A stretch of 64,000 bases of DNA, from positions 11,209,142 through 11,273,141 of the forward strand of contig LNAC01000003.1 of assembly GCA_002007465.1 (NCBI GenBank), read 5' to 3'. The position numbers were made by a program, and so were the translations under genes. Under the pieces are notes generated by a model. The model ran no database searches, was not told the DNA's origin, and worked only from the letters and a program-made list of their open reading frames with translations. Of this stretch, positions 23,885 through 35,042 are shown one piece after another (positions within the stretch are counted from its first letter, which is position 1; the number at the start of each line of letters is the position of its first letter). The stretch is from Ailurus styani. Lineage: Eukaryota > Chordata > Mammalia > Carnivora > Ailuridae.

Positions 23885-25165
23885 GCTGAAAGCATTTTGT
23901 CTGTAGGGGTGTTCTTTTAAATATGTGTGTTTATGTGCACATGACCTAGACGACAGACATAATTCCATAATTGGCAACAGCGTCTATGTCTAGGTTAGCA
24001 GTTTCATCACTTTCTGGCACTCAAAGAAGTTATTACTAAATGACATAATTTTCTGAGTTGGCTGATGCGGATTAGTAATTGGTAGAAGAAAGGAGATGAG
24101 ACATCTAGTAATATCTCTATTGGTAGCCCTGCTGCAAGTATTCAATGCTCACAACTTGCAGTGCCAGAAAGATGAGGTCCACGGGGTCCATACCATTTTT
24201 TGGAAATATAACTATAGGCCGTAGTGGGAGTGGAGGAAGCTGCTTGGGTTCCACTGAGACAAAATCCTTTGTTATGTTGTTCAAGAAGTGATCATTCTTA
24301 CAATCAACCATGATCCATTTAGGAAGAAACTTGATTTACCTAAATTTTGGAAGAATGAAAAGCGCTATACAAATGATGAATTCTATTTTTATATTTCATT
24401 AAGCTCCAGTAATTCCAGTTTTGGCTCATATGCTGCCAAGTTATTTTTTGCTCATGTTTTGTGCATGAATTCATTTGTATTAACAATAGTACTGAAACTG
24501 ATCACTGCCTTTCCATTAATTATCCCACTCTTTTTGGAATTTTAGGAAATGTGATGCTGAAAACATCTGGGAACTACTCTCCCTATAGGCAAAAATAATT
24601 ACATCATTCATTAGTTTAAAATTCTATAAAACTTATGATTGTGAAAGATTTACAAGTATCCAGATTATAGTTGATTGATTTTTATCAGTCACTTTTGAGA
24701 GAAAACCGTGCTCTCCTGGATTAATTAAGTTGAGTAAATTCTAATGGAAAAGTTTAGCCTGTATCCTTAGACACTGCATTTTCCACTGAGAGAGATTATG
24801 CAAAAGAGCATTATAAATGCACTAAAATCTGACATTTGAAAGAATTTGTTATGGCCCATTATTTCATCTAACAATGAAAATGTAGAGGCAGCAGACGTGA
24901 ATAAATCAATAAATGTGCTTTTGTTGCAGAAGCCATGTTTTTGGTTTATTCAGCACTGTAGTTAATGCATCGGGGGAAAAAATAATATAATTTTGAGCGA
25001 TTTTTAAAAATGTTTTTCTGATTATATCATCTCATTGTTTATAGCTTTTAACAAATATAATATACTGATTGTGGTGTTTTGAAAACATAAATACATCTTC
25101 CCATCTGATGTGCTCTGTTTCTACTGATGTTTGTTATATCTGAATAAATGCATTATTACTTTCAG

Positions 25166-25322
25166 GTGGGAAAGGTGGAAAAAAGAAGAAAAATAAAAAC
25201 TCTTCTAAACCACAGAAAAACAATGGATCGACCTGGGCCAATGTTCCTCTACCTCCTCCCCCAGTCCAGCCCCTTCCTGGTACAGAGCTGGAACACTATT
25301 CAGTGGAACAGCAAGAAAATGG
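25166..25322 (+). CDS. ROBO2: ROBO2 exon with LPPPP (CC2) motif
   Basis: A 157-nt exon with acceptor TACTTTCAG and donor GTAAAA. It enters in phase 1 and leaves in phase 2. It encodes a lysine-rich stretch, GKGGKKKKNKNSSKPQKNN, and then GSTWANVPLPPPPVQPLPG. LPPPP is the EVH1-ligand type motif known as CC2, through which Robo receptors recruit Ena/VASP proteins. The exon ends TELEHYSVEQQEN plus two bases of Gly. The basic stretch next to the proline motif is where the probable cassette exon (19993) would be spliced in. Confidence 0.95.
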
Positions 25323-26329
25323 GTAAAACTGTTTTCCATACCAACACAATGCCCCGGGGGCTCTTCTCTTCTCTCTCTTGTGCCTTTTTGTCTTTATCTG
25401 GTGTTCTGTTGCTGTTTTCCCTACCCGCTTCCCAGCCTGTTCATTGCCCTTCACCCACCCCCTTCCGTTGTTTGCACCATCTATGTATTCTAGCTGATAA
25501 ATACAACACAGCACATATTGAGAACCTAGAATCCTTGGCCGTCAAGTGCCTCAGATTGTCTGCAATCATGATAATGCAGCCTCCATTTGTAATATTGCTG
25601 GTTAGTTTGAAAGCGAGTACCCACAGCTCTGTGAACTAAAGAGCCACTCCTGAGCAGGGCTGAAAAGGGAATTAAAATAACCTTCTTCATCATCGCTCAC
25701 AGTTTTCTAATGACTTGGTATCTGGCCGTAGCAGAGAATCCATTGTTGAGCTCCATCCCACGGTGTAATTGTAGGGACTTTAATCATTAGCTGTGATGGG
25801 AATTTAGAGGCCAGAACGATGAAAGAGGTTCAAGCCGGTGCACATTCTCTAACAAAACCTCTCTAAGTTAGAAAATTTCCTTCAAGGGCATTTAAATGTG
25901 ACCGGTTTCCTTGTTCGTTCCCAAATATGTCTCAAGAGTTAATGTTCCTCTGTTAATGTCTTAAATTGATTTTAAAGCAGAAAGACACTGATACTTTTTA
26001 ATTTTCTAATAAAAAAGACAATAACAAATGAAGAGAAACATACTGAGTCTTTTTTTTCTATTTTAATAATTCTAATTGCTCTGTCTTCCTCACAATTTCT
26101 GGGTCCCCACCACTTTTGAATGAAACTGAAAAATACATAATAAAGGCAGCTTTTCTTTTTCCACATTTCTTTAAATTATGAAGTATTTGGATGTTAAAAC
26201 ACCTCAGTTTATTTGAATAATAGCTTTATCTCGTGTCTTATTTTATGTAAAGAACACATGCACATAATTTTTTGGCTCTGTCTCCTTTTCTTGTTAAACA
26301 AGTGCTATCTTTGATGTCTCTAGATTAAT

Positions 26330-26348
26330 TTTTTTTTTTTTTGAGAAG

Positions 26349-26387
<39 letters not shown>

Positions 26388-26538
26388 GGGGCAGAGCGAG
26401 AGGGAGAGAGGAGAATCTGAAGCAGGCTCCATGCTCAAAACTGGGCCTGAAGCAGGGCCCGATCTCACAACCCTGAGATCATGACCCGAGCCACAATCAA
26501 GAGCAGGATGCTGAATTGATGAGCCACCCAAGTGTCCC
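26330..26538 (-). repeat. Can-SINE (antisense), older copy
   Basis: T-run and GA repeat followed by CTGAGATCATGACCCGAGCC and GAGCCACCCAAGTGTCCC. Flanked by similar sites TCTAGATTAAT and TCCAGACTAAT. Confidence 0.88.
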
Positions 26539-26550
26539 TCCAGACTAATA

Positions 26551-26771
26551 TTCTTTTTCTTTTTTTAAGATTTTATTAATTTATTTTTTTTAAGATTTTA
26601 TTTATTTATTTGACAGAGAGATCACAAGTAGGCAGAGAGGCAGGCAGAGAGAGGAGGAAGCAGGCTCCCTGCTGAGCAGGGAGCCTGATGCGGGGCTTGA
26701 TCCCAGGACCCTGAGATCATGACCTGAGCCGAAGGCAGAGGCTTTAACCCACTGAGCCACCCAGGCACCCA
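26551..26771 (-). repeat. Can-SINE (antisense) with a doubled tail
   Basis: A young-type body and head (GAAGGCAGAGGCTTTAACCC, then CCACCCAGGCACCC). The A-rich tail complement occurs twice in a row (TTTTAAGATTTTATTAATTT, then TTTTAAGATTTTATTTATTT). This is either a tail expansion or an insertion into a remnant of an earlier SINE tail. No clear target duplication was seen. Confidence 0.85.
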
Positions 26772-27734
26772 GCACGTTGAATTCTAATTGCTGTGTGTAT
26801 CCTTTAGCAATCAGTACCTGCTGTATGAGGTTTGAAATATTCATGGAGTAAGAGATAATCTGAAAAGATGTCTTGTGGCCAATTGTGAAGCCTTGTATGT
26901 CATATAGGGATTTTGACCTTTGGATATAGATGATGAGTTGAAGGACATGAGGCTGCGGCAGGGAGATAACATTTGGGATACTACAGCAGAATAGCCAATA
27001 TCATGATAAATGATAAGGCCATAAGATAGGGCAATGGCAGTAGGATGGAGGGAAAGGGGATGGAGGATAAATTTTGGAAATATACCTAAACCAGAAAAAT
27101 TTCAATCTTGAGATGATGGTCTCTTACTTTTTATTACAATGTTTAATACTGTTTCTAAACTTTCAATATTATCAATTTTCTTTGTAAGCCTTTCTGGGGT
27201 CATTTCCCCCAAAGAACTAAATACCAAAAGTTACCAGATCATTGTCCAGATAGGAAAGTATTTAATTGTTAGTTCAATATTACAGCAACGATAGTAAATG
27301 TTCTCTCTCATCCATATGCCTCTCTCAGCTTGATAAAAAGGAGTCACAATGTATTCATACTTAGCTATAAATATAATGTATTTTTATTATTATCATAAGA
27401 TGCTAGGAAGAATTCAGTAAGGATTCAATAGAAATCTGACACTTTGCTTTGTTGCTACACTTAAAGATCGGCAAGCTTTGTGGGTGTTGAACTGTATTGT
27501 ATTTTTATTAGTAATTCGGTATTTGTATCTGGCCTTTAGCTAGTTCACATGCAACATTGATTTGTTGTCATCTTTCTTATTATTTACCAGGCAAGACAGA
27601 TAATATGATGCCTCATACTTCATTGACAATATATTAAAAAAAACCAAAACTTTTCTAGGAATGGTTGGCCAAAAGACCTTTGGTTTGTCATCAGGAGCAT
27701 TTTCAGTCTTCTTTATGTTACAAGAAAAAGTTGA

Positions 27735-27871
27735 GGGTGCCTGGGTGGCTAAGTCGGTGAAGCATCTGACTCTTGGTTTCAGCTCAGGTCACGATTTCAA
27801 CGTCATGGTTCTCAGTGTCTTGAGATCAAGCCCCATGTTAGGGTCATCCACTCAGCATAGAGTCTGCTTAG
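27735..27871 (+). repeat. Can-SINE, 3'-truncated older copy
   Basis: Head GGTGCCTGGGTGGCTAAGTC, a diverged core, and an end near AGAGTCTGCTTAGG, without CT-rich region or tail. It abuts L1 sequence directly. Confidence 0.75.
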
Positions 27872-28165
27872 GACTTCCATACGGCACCCAGTGCTCATCA
27901 CAGCAAGTGCACACCCTAATTCCCATCACCTATTTCAACCATCCCCCCACCCACCTCCCCTCTAGTAACCATCAGTTTGTTCTCTATAGTTAAAAATCTT
28001 TCTTCATTTGTCTCTCTCTCTTTTTCTCCCTTTGCTCCTTTGTTTTGTTTCTCAAATTCCACGAGTGAAATCGTATGATATTTATCTTTCTCTGACTAAC
28101 TTATTTCACTTAGCATTATATACTCTCTACCTCTAGCCATGTCATCAAATCATAAGCATTCTTAT
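27872..28165 (-). mobile_element. Carnivore L1 3' UTR fragment (antisense)
   Basis: Reverse complement of the carnivore L1 3' UTR: ACCCAGTGCTCATCACAGC, CCACCCACCTCCCCTCTAG and ACCATCAGTTTGTTCTCTAT. It lacks the terminal part present in the copy at 10890. Confidence 0.75.
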
Positions 28166-28911
28166 TAATCAATCAATTTGTGTGTTTTCATTTCAAATCA
28201 ATAACTAGGCTTATCATCTACTATTTTTAAAGTATCACGTCAGGTGTGGCCAAACAAGAGTAATTTAATGTCATAATTTTAATGTAGCATGAATCCACTT
28301 GAGGAAAAGGTACTATTAACATGTGAAAGGTTAAATTCTCAAATAAATTAGACAATAGTTAAAGAAACCAACATCGGAAGTGACATAATATAGCGTATAA
28401 GCAATTTTCAAGTAAATGTGCAAAAATGTCAGTGCAAGTCACAAGAGTAATATGTCAGTGCTAGTTGGCCTCATCTGGGAAATCTTTATAAAAGATATGG
28501 ATATAGCGTGTAGTTTGAAGGATTTGTAAGATTAAGGTAGGTGAAATTGGAGGCATATAGTTCATTCAAAATAAGTTGAGTACTTTAAACTAATAGACCA
28601 CGATGGAAAAGTACCCCCCCCAAAAAAAAAGAAGAGGAAGAAGAAAAAGGGAAAAAAAGATGATAAAGAAAGCAAACCATTTTATTTTGAGTAGAAAATT
28701 CTTGTTGAGAGACTGGAAAAACCATCTAAAAAGGTAGGTTGAGGCTTAGACATATTTAGTGTATAGAATAGAATGAACAGAAGTGAATGTTTTATTCAAA
28801 CAATTCTAATGTTTTCATAGACCAATTTATAAGTGGTCTTAAGGATTGATTAGTGGATGGGAAAAACTGGGAGCACTGAGTACAACCAGGACCGTGGGTG
28901 GCAAACTTTGT

Positions 28912-29124
28912 TTTTTTTGTTTCTTTGTTTGTTTTTAAAGATTTTATTTATTTATTTGACACAGAGAGAGAGATCACAAGCAGGCAGAGAGGCAGGCAGA
29001 GAGAGAGGAAGAAGCAGGCTCCCCGCCGAGCAGAGAGCCCGATGCGGGCCTCAATCCCAGGACCCTGAGATCATGACCTGAGCCAAAGGCAGAGGCTTTA
29101 ACCCACTGAGCTACCCAGGCGCCC
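28912..29124 (-). repeat. Can-SINE (antisense), young mustelid-type
   Basis: Full length, with the perfect 17-bp target-site duplication TGGGTGGCAAACTTTGT at 28895-28911 and 29125-29141. Confidence 0.95.
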
Positions 29125-29893
29125 TGGGTGGCAAACTTTGTACACAACAGAATCTTTTATTTTCTCAAATAAAATCTAATTATGATCTCCAACATATGAA
29201 ACAGATCAAAATGGCATCATTTTGAAGCAATGTATTTTTTCAGGGCAGATTGGTACTTGCATAGTTATTTGATGGGAATACAAGTCTAACTGATGATATT
29301 TTCCAGTATGTAAAAATTGTTATCTGTAACATATTACAGTGTGCCTGTTTACTCTACAGAATGAAAGACATTTTGGAAGAGTTATTCCTATCAGAGTGTG
29401 CAGGGCTGCTGAAACAAGCTCTTCAGTTCACTGCTCACTGAAGTAGATTATTCAGGTAGCCTCAATGAGAGAGGAAAATTGAACTGCTACAGTTAATGAG
29501 GTTTATTCCCTATAAAAAAAAAAATCTCAGTGACTTTCCATCACTGACAGTTCTTCTAAGGGCTGATGAGACCCCCACATGATCTGGCATTTCGTCACCT
29601 GCCTCAACTATGGCCAACTCTTAGTTGGCTCTTACCAGTTATGAAACTATTTGAGTGCTTCAGATACTTTTATCTTCTCTCTTTCTCTGGGCCACCTTTT
29701 AGAATATCCCCTTTTCCTATAGTCAGCACAGCCTTGCCCTACCGCCAAACTAATTTCAGCCGGCCTTCTCCCTATTCCTGTAGTCCTTGGTATTGTTGAT
29801 TACTTGCTTGGTGTCAGTCTGCCCTACTGGATGCCTGCTGCAAATAGATACAGTTTTCTGACACATGGTTGTCGAATAATCAAGGATTTTTAA

Positions 29894-30560
29894 AATAGAC
29901 TTTATTTTTTAGATCAGTTTTAGGTTAACTACAAAACTGAGCAAAAAGTACAGAGATTTCCCGAATACTCCCTGCCCCCACACATGCAGAGCCTCTGCCA
30001 CTATCTACTTTCCCACTAAAGTGATACAGTGTTAAATTGATGAACCTACATTGATATATGAGTATCACCCAAAGTCTGTAGTTTACATTAGGATTCACTC
30101 TTGGTGTTGTACATTCTATGTGCTTGGACCAATGTATAATGACATATAGCTACCATTATAATATCATATAGACCAGTTGGTCATAAATCTTCCATGCTTT
30201 GCCTATTCATCCCTCCCTTCCCTTAATTTCTGGCAACCACTGATCTTTTTATTTTCTCCATAGTCTTGCCTTTTCCAGAATGTCATATACTTGAAATTAT
30301 ACAGTATGTAGACTTTTCAGATTAGCTTCTTTCACTTAGTAATGTACATTTAAGTTTCCACCAATTCTTTTCATGGCTTGATGGTTCATTTCTTTTTAGC
30401 ACTAAATAATATTCTGTTATCTGGAGAAGCTTAGAATTTGGCCTCTGGGTGAATTTATCCATTTACCCACTGAAGGACATCTTAGCTGCTTCCAGGTTTT
30501 GGCAATTATGAATAAAGCTGCTACAAACACCCGTGTATAGGTTTTTTAAAAATTCAGTTT
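29894..30560 (-). mobile_element. L1M-type LINE 3' fragment (antisense)
   Basis: The + strand reads as the reverse complement of an old L1 3' region, with phrases like ATTTCTGGCAACCACTGATC and TGCTTCCAGGTTTTGGCAAT. It is heavily diverged and non-coding. Confidence 0.75.
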
Positions 30561-30836
30561 TAAACAAGATAAGTAAAGACACTTGAGTAAAAATATTCAA
30601 GAATCATCTGAACGCTTACAAGTTAGCATTTTTAAGGGAGAGGATACAGTTGTGTATCTTTGCAATATGTATATGTGTGTTTCTAATAGTCACTTCATTT
30701 TTGTTCCTTTAATGAAATCTTCTATATACTAGATATTGTATTTGATGTTGGAAACACAAAGTTGAAAATTACAGAGTTCTTGAATTTAAAGATCTCATAG
30801 AACAATAGGAAAACACAGAAACAAATAATCCCAACA

Positions 30837-31032
30837 GGGGTGCCTGGGTGGCTCAGTCAGTTAAGTGTCTGCCTTCGGCTCTGGTCATGATCCCAGGGTC
30901 CTAGGATCAAGTCATGCATCGGGCTCCCTGCTCTGGGGGGAGCCTGCTTCTCCCTCTCCCTCTGCCTGCCACTTCTACTGCTTGTGCATTCTCTCTCTGT
31001 GTCAAATAAATAAATAAAATCTTTTTAAAAAA
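30837..31032 (+). repeat. Can-SINE, intermediate-age copy
   Basis: Older-type head GTCAGTTAAGTGTCTGCC and tail AAATAAATAAATAAAATC. Short flanking repeats CCCAACA (30830-30836) and CCCAATA (31033-31039). Confidence 0.9.
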
Positions 31033-31477
31033 CCCAATATAATATGGGAAGTACCACAATATAAGTATTTTAGAGTTGTAATCAATTCCATACAGTGGAG
31101 GCAGAGAAGACTTCATAAAACTGACGGTATTTGAATTGAACCTGAAGGAAGCTCCCAGGCAGATGATTTGGGAATAGTTATATGTAGACCCAGAGTTCAG
31201 AAAAAAATACACAGTAGGCTGATATTGGGGAAATAGTGTGAAATTAAGCTAGAAAGATGGGTTGATCAGATGGGGAAGAGTCTTTTAGGCCCTGCTAACT
31301 AATTTTTCTTATATTAGTGATAACCACTGAATAATTCAAAGCACAGTGTGATGGGAATGAAGGTTTTAGAAATATAATCCCTTTGTATAGAATATAGAAT
31401 CAAAGAGATGAAGATGGTGTCGTAAGAGACTAGGAGAGCTAATGGGCTAGTTCACATCAGAATGATTCTGATCTGCA

Positions 31478-31672
31478 GGCGCCCGGGTGGCTCAGTGGGT
31501 TAAAGCCTCTGCCTTCGTCTCAGGTCATGATCTCAGGGTCCTGGGATCGAGGCCCGCTTCGGGCTCCCTGCTCGGCGGAGAGCCTGCTTCCTCCTCTCTC
31601 TCTCTGCCTGCCTCTCTGCCTACTTGTGATTTCTCTCTCTGTCAAATAAATAAATAAAATCTTAAAAAAAAA
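31478..31672 (+). repeat. Can-SINE, young, with perfect 19-bp TSD
   Basis: A complete young-subfamily element. AGAATGATTCTGATCTGCA occurs identically at 31459-31477 and 31673-31691, indicating a recent insertion. Confidence 0.96.
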
Positions 31673-32621
31673 AGAATGATTCTGATCTGCAATTATGCAA
31701 GTAAAGGGGAAGTAGAAGATTCAGTAGATATTTAGGAAGTGGAATTTATAGGACAATTGCATTCAATAATGTTGTTTATCCTATCCTTAAGTCTCCCTTT
31801 AAAAGGATCTTTTTGATTAACGAAAATAATAGTATACGGAGTAGGTGTAAATAGAAATGCCACTGAGAGATATTATGTCACAATGAAAACTTTTTGGATA
31901 AATTTTCTGTATTCTCTGACCAGAGTCCTTAAAAGCACACTGTTTTTACAAATTATTATTTTCCTTTTTAATATATATTTTATCAGGCTAGCTTCTGAAC
32001 TTCTGTTTTATAGACTTTAGATGTCAAGATACAGGGAGGCATGATTTTCCATTGAGAAAATTAGAGAATTAAAAGCATCAAAGGACTGTTGAAGACATTT
32101 TGTAGCACAAAAATCTTAATGATTGACATGTCATATGGACTGAAAGGTTGGCATAGATCTAGAATAAGAGTAGGTAAAATTCTCAGACACTTGTTCGATG
32201 ATCAATCGTGGCGTATTCTGATTTGTATACAAGGATGAACAGCAGAAGAAAGTAGTTAAATCTACAAGCACTAAATTAATTCAGTAATTGTCTTTAATTA
32301 GCCATTTGGGTTTTCCACGTGAGTAAATTTGTTGGGAAGTTATTGCCTTTTGTAACTGTGGGGTAACAATTAGCTAATAAGATCTTCCAAGAATAAATTG
32401 AGATATTGAGATAGCAGATGTCATTATGATTGGAAATTAAGAGAACAGCCAGGTGATTAACTGTGGCACCACCAACAAACTGAAATCAGGACAAAATCAA
32501 CTGAGAGAACATAGTGGGTGCTGCTGTTCCCATTGTGGTTGTTATGTATTGCCAGTAGCATCGTGAGCATGTGTATGTATCTATGTGTCAATGTGCCTTT
32601 TTTTTCCTCATTAAACTTCAG

Positions 32622-32882
32622 GTATGACAGTGATAGCTGGTGCCCGCCATTACCGGTACAGACATACTTACACCAGGGTATGGAGGATGAACTGGAAGAA
32701 GATGATGATCGTGTCCCAACACCTCCTGTTCGAGGCGTGGCTTCTTCTCCTGCTATTTCCTTCGGACAGCAGTCCACTGCAACTCTTACTCCATCCCCAC
32801 GGGAAGAGATGCAGCCCATGCTGCAAGCTCACCTGGACGAGTTGACAAGAGCCTATCAGTTTGATATAGCCAAGCAAACATG
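32622..32882 (+). CDS. ROBO2: ROBO2 exon (acidic and TPPVRG segment)
   Basis: A 261-nt exon, phase 2 at both ends, with acceptor AAACTTCAG and donor GTAAAT. It encodes [20 protein letters not shown], an acidic run DELEEDDDR, the family-conserved word [31 protein letters not shown] and then [18 protein letters not shown]. The TPPVRG and STATLTPSP words recur in ROBO1, supporting a conserved disordered interaction region between the Ena-binding CC2 motif and the proline-rich CC3 region. It splices to 37070 to form Trp-His-Ile-Gln. Confidence 0.95.
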
Positions 32883-34060
32883 GTAAATATTCTCGTTAGG
32901 TCAGGGGACCCAGGCCTTCAGCACAGGGATAGAGGAAATGTTCTTTCACGATACATTCACAAGGAGTTCTCATAGAACTATACAGCTGGAGGTTAGAAGT
33001 GCTTTTGTGCAACGCATTAATCATCCAGATAAAGAAATTGGCGAAGGAAACATTAAATAATGTTATCAAAGTCCCATAACTGGTTAAAGAGTAAACTGGA
33101 GCAAGGATTCAGATCTGCTGAATTTCAGGCTAAACTGCTTTTGGCTACACCAGAATCTTTTCTAATTTATGGGTTAGCTTCAATTAGCTTATCCTTGAAC
33201 TCACTTCCAATGCCATAATAAAAGACTCCTTTTAGATTCTTCAAAGTGCCTGTGATTAATTCTGTATGTGGTTGTGAATATGTAAATGTAAACTCTGCAA
33301 ATCACATATGGTCAGTGTCAGTTATTAAAAGATCCTTGGGCTGAATTAAATGAGACAGGAAAATAAAACAGTAATATTAGTAGATGCATTAAAAAATAAA
33401 ACCTAGAAGAAATTACCAATCCCAAATTCCCTTTTTCTAAGCAATCGACACCCTCTCCTAAGATAGAGATGACAGTCTACTTACGTATCCTGTGCAAGCA
33501 TGGAAAGAATACAAGTGGGATGAGATCTCACAATTTTGTACATGTTTTTTTCATGTGCTCTCTCTTTTCCCAAATAGTGACAGATTCAATCTGACTCTTG
33601 AAATCTCAGTGACATATCTCTGATTATCTTCTATTGATTTCCATGATGTGCTTGAAGTTAAATTTTTATGAAAGGGAATTTGCTTTTCTTTTTGATAATT
33701 TTAGATACTAGGATAGTTGATAACTAGATAGATCTCATTCTCAGTGTTAATGAACTATTTCTTTTAAAAATACAACTAAATATACAAACAGATACTAAAA
33801 CCAGACCAATCATATGAAGCTGATTACAAACATAGGTATTTTCTTAGAACCAGAGGTTTCTAAACATTTTTTTTCTCAATGATCTGATGTTTTTCAAAGG
33901 CCAAAGAGAATCTACTGTTAAACAGTATTCTTGTTCATCAGGCTGCTTCATAAAATAACTCTATTTAAGTTGAAGCCCACTGCTTTAAGAGCCAAAGGAT
34001 TTCCTTCTAGTTAACTAATGCAATCGTGTACTTTAGTCATTTAAGGTATAGATTCTAGCT

Positions 34061-34196
34061 CAGGTGTTCTCAAATTTGCCTGCATTTGGAGTCACCTGGA
34101 TAACTTTAAAATGTAGTGATACCTAAGCACCACCCCAGATGTTCCAGATTGCCTGGTCTGGTGTTTGACTGAGGGCAGTTGTGGTTGGAACCACTG
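34061..34196 (+). mobile_element. MER5A-like hAT DNA transposon remnant
   Basis: Begins CAGGTGTTCTCAAATTTGCC, includes GGAGTCACCTGG and a CCACCCCAGA segment, and ends near AACCACTGG. This order matches the non-autonomous hAT-Charlie element MER5A as remembered. Non-coding. Confidence 0.65.
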
Positions 34197-34920
34197 GCAC
34201 TGCCACCACTTAATATCTGTATGAGAGTGAGCAACTTGCTCAACCTTTCTGTGCTTCCACCCCCTCACCCCCCCACCATTTGTAAAATGATGATGCTAAT
34301 ACTGATTAACTCATATATGATGTGAGAGCACAGTCTCTAAGATCAGCCTTGGTTCTAAGAATTCACAAGAAGGAGCCATAGAATTCACTGAATACCGTGA
34401 CACTAAAAGTTATAGTTTATTATTTGAAAAGATACAGATTAAAATCTTCCAAGAGAAGAGATGTACAGGACAGAGTCCAGGAAAGTCCCAAAGCTAAAAC
34501 TTCTAGTTGTCTTCTCCCAGTGGATTTGTGGAAAGCCTTACTTTCCCAACAACAACGTATGACTATATGCATGGAGTATTGCGAACCAGGGAAGCTCATA
34601 TGAACCCTGAGTTTCATGGTCTTTCTTGCAGCTTTGTCACATAGACATGGTTGGCTATCTGTATAGCTGACTTCAGTCTAGTCCCTCCAGAAGGCAAGCT
34701 GATACCATGTGACTGAAAGCCCCTATCATGAATCACATTGTTAGACTTTCTGGAGAAGCCTAAGGTCTCCAGATGAACAAAGACACTCCTATCAGATAAG
34801 ATCTTCTAGAACTTAAAGAGAGATTACTTCCCTAGAGCACATGGGAAAAGCCCAACTTCTCTTTGGACAAGGTTAAATTCTTTATTACACATCACAGTTT
34901 TGTGAGAATTAAGTGAATTC

Positions 34921-35042
34921 CATGTAGTTCACTTGGTAAAGCATGGGACTTTTAATCTTGAGGTTGTGAGTTCCAGCCCCACATTAGGTGTAGAGATTAC
35001 TTAAAAGTAAAATCATAAAAAAAAAAAAAGAGAGAGAGAGAG
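34921..35042 (+). repeat. Old tRNA-Lys-like SINE
   Basis: Keeps a tRNA-Lys-like layout: GTAGTTCACTTGGTAAAGC (D-arm region), GACTTTTAATCTTGAGG (anticodon loop with TTT) and GAGTTCCAGCCCC (T-arm). An A/GA-rich tail follows. It lacks normal tRNA pairing and a 3' stem, so it is a SINE, not a functional tRNA. Confidence 0.75.

Larger units (their letters stand above)
19596..25165 (+). other. ROBO2: Intron containing a probable cassette exon
   Basis: A 5.6 kb interval between constitutive exons. A probable cassette exon lies at 19993-20118/20133. A short proline-coding-like (CCGCCA)n tract lies near 19747-19775. A pair of 135-bp direct repeats lies at 21663 and 22845, and an antisense SINE at 23696. 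The rest is AT-rich sequence in which I recognise nothing further. Confidence 0.65.
25323..32621 (+). other. ROBO2: Intron, SINE-rich
   Basis: A 7.3 kb intron containing antisense Can-SINEs at 26330, 26551 and 28912, sense copies at 27735, 30837 and 31478, and antisense L1 pieces at 27872 and 29894. A purine-rich tract lies at 28613-28680. The segment 26870-27110 looks like an old unassigned mammalian repeat. The first 700 bp and the last 900 bp show no nameable repeat or exon. Confidence 0.65.

Noticed and set aside
34921..35042. Functional tRNA-Lys gene
   Set aside because: The anticodon region is tRNA-like, but the acceptor stem and several pairings are lost and an A/GA-rich tail follows, as in a SINE.
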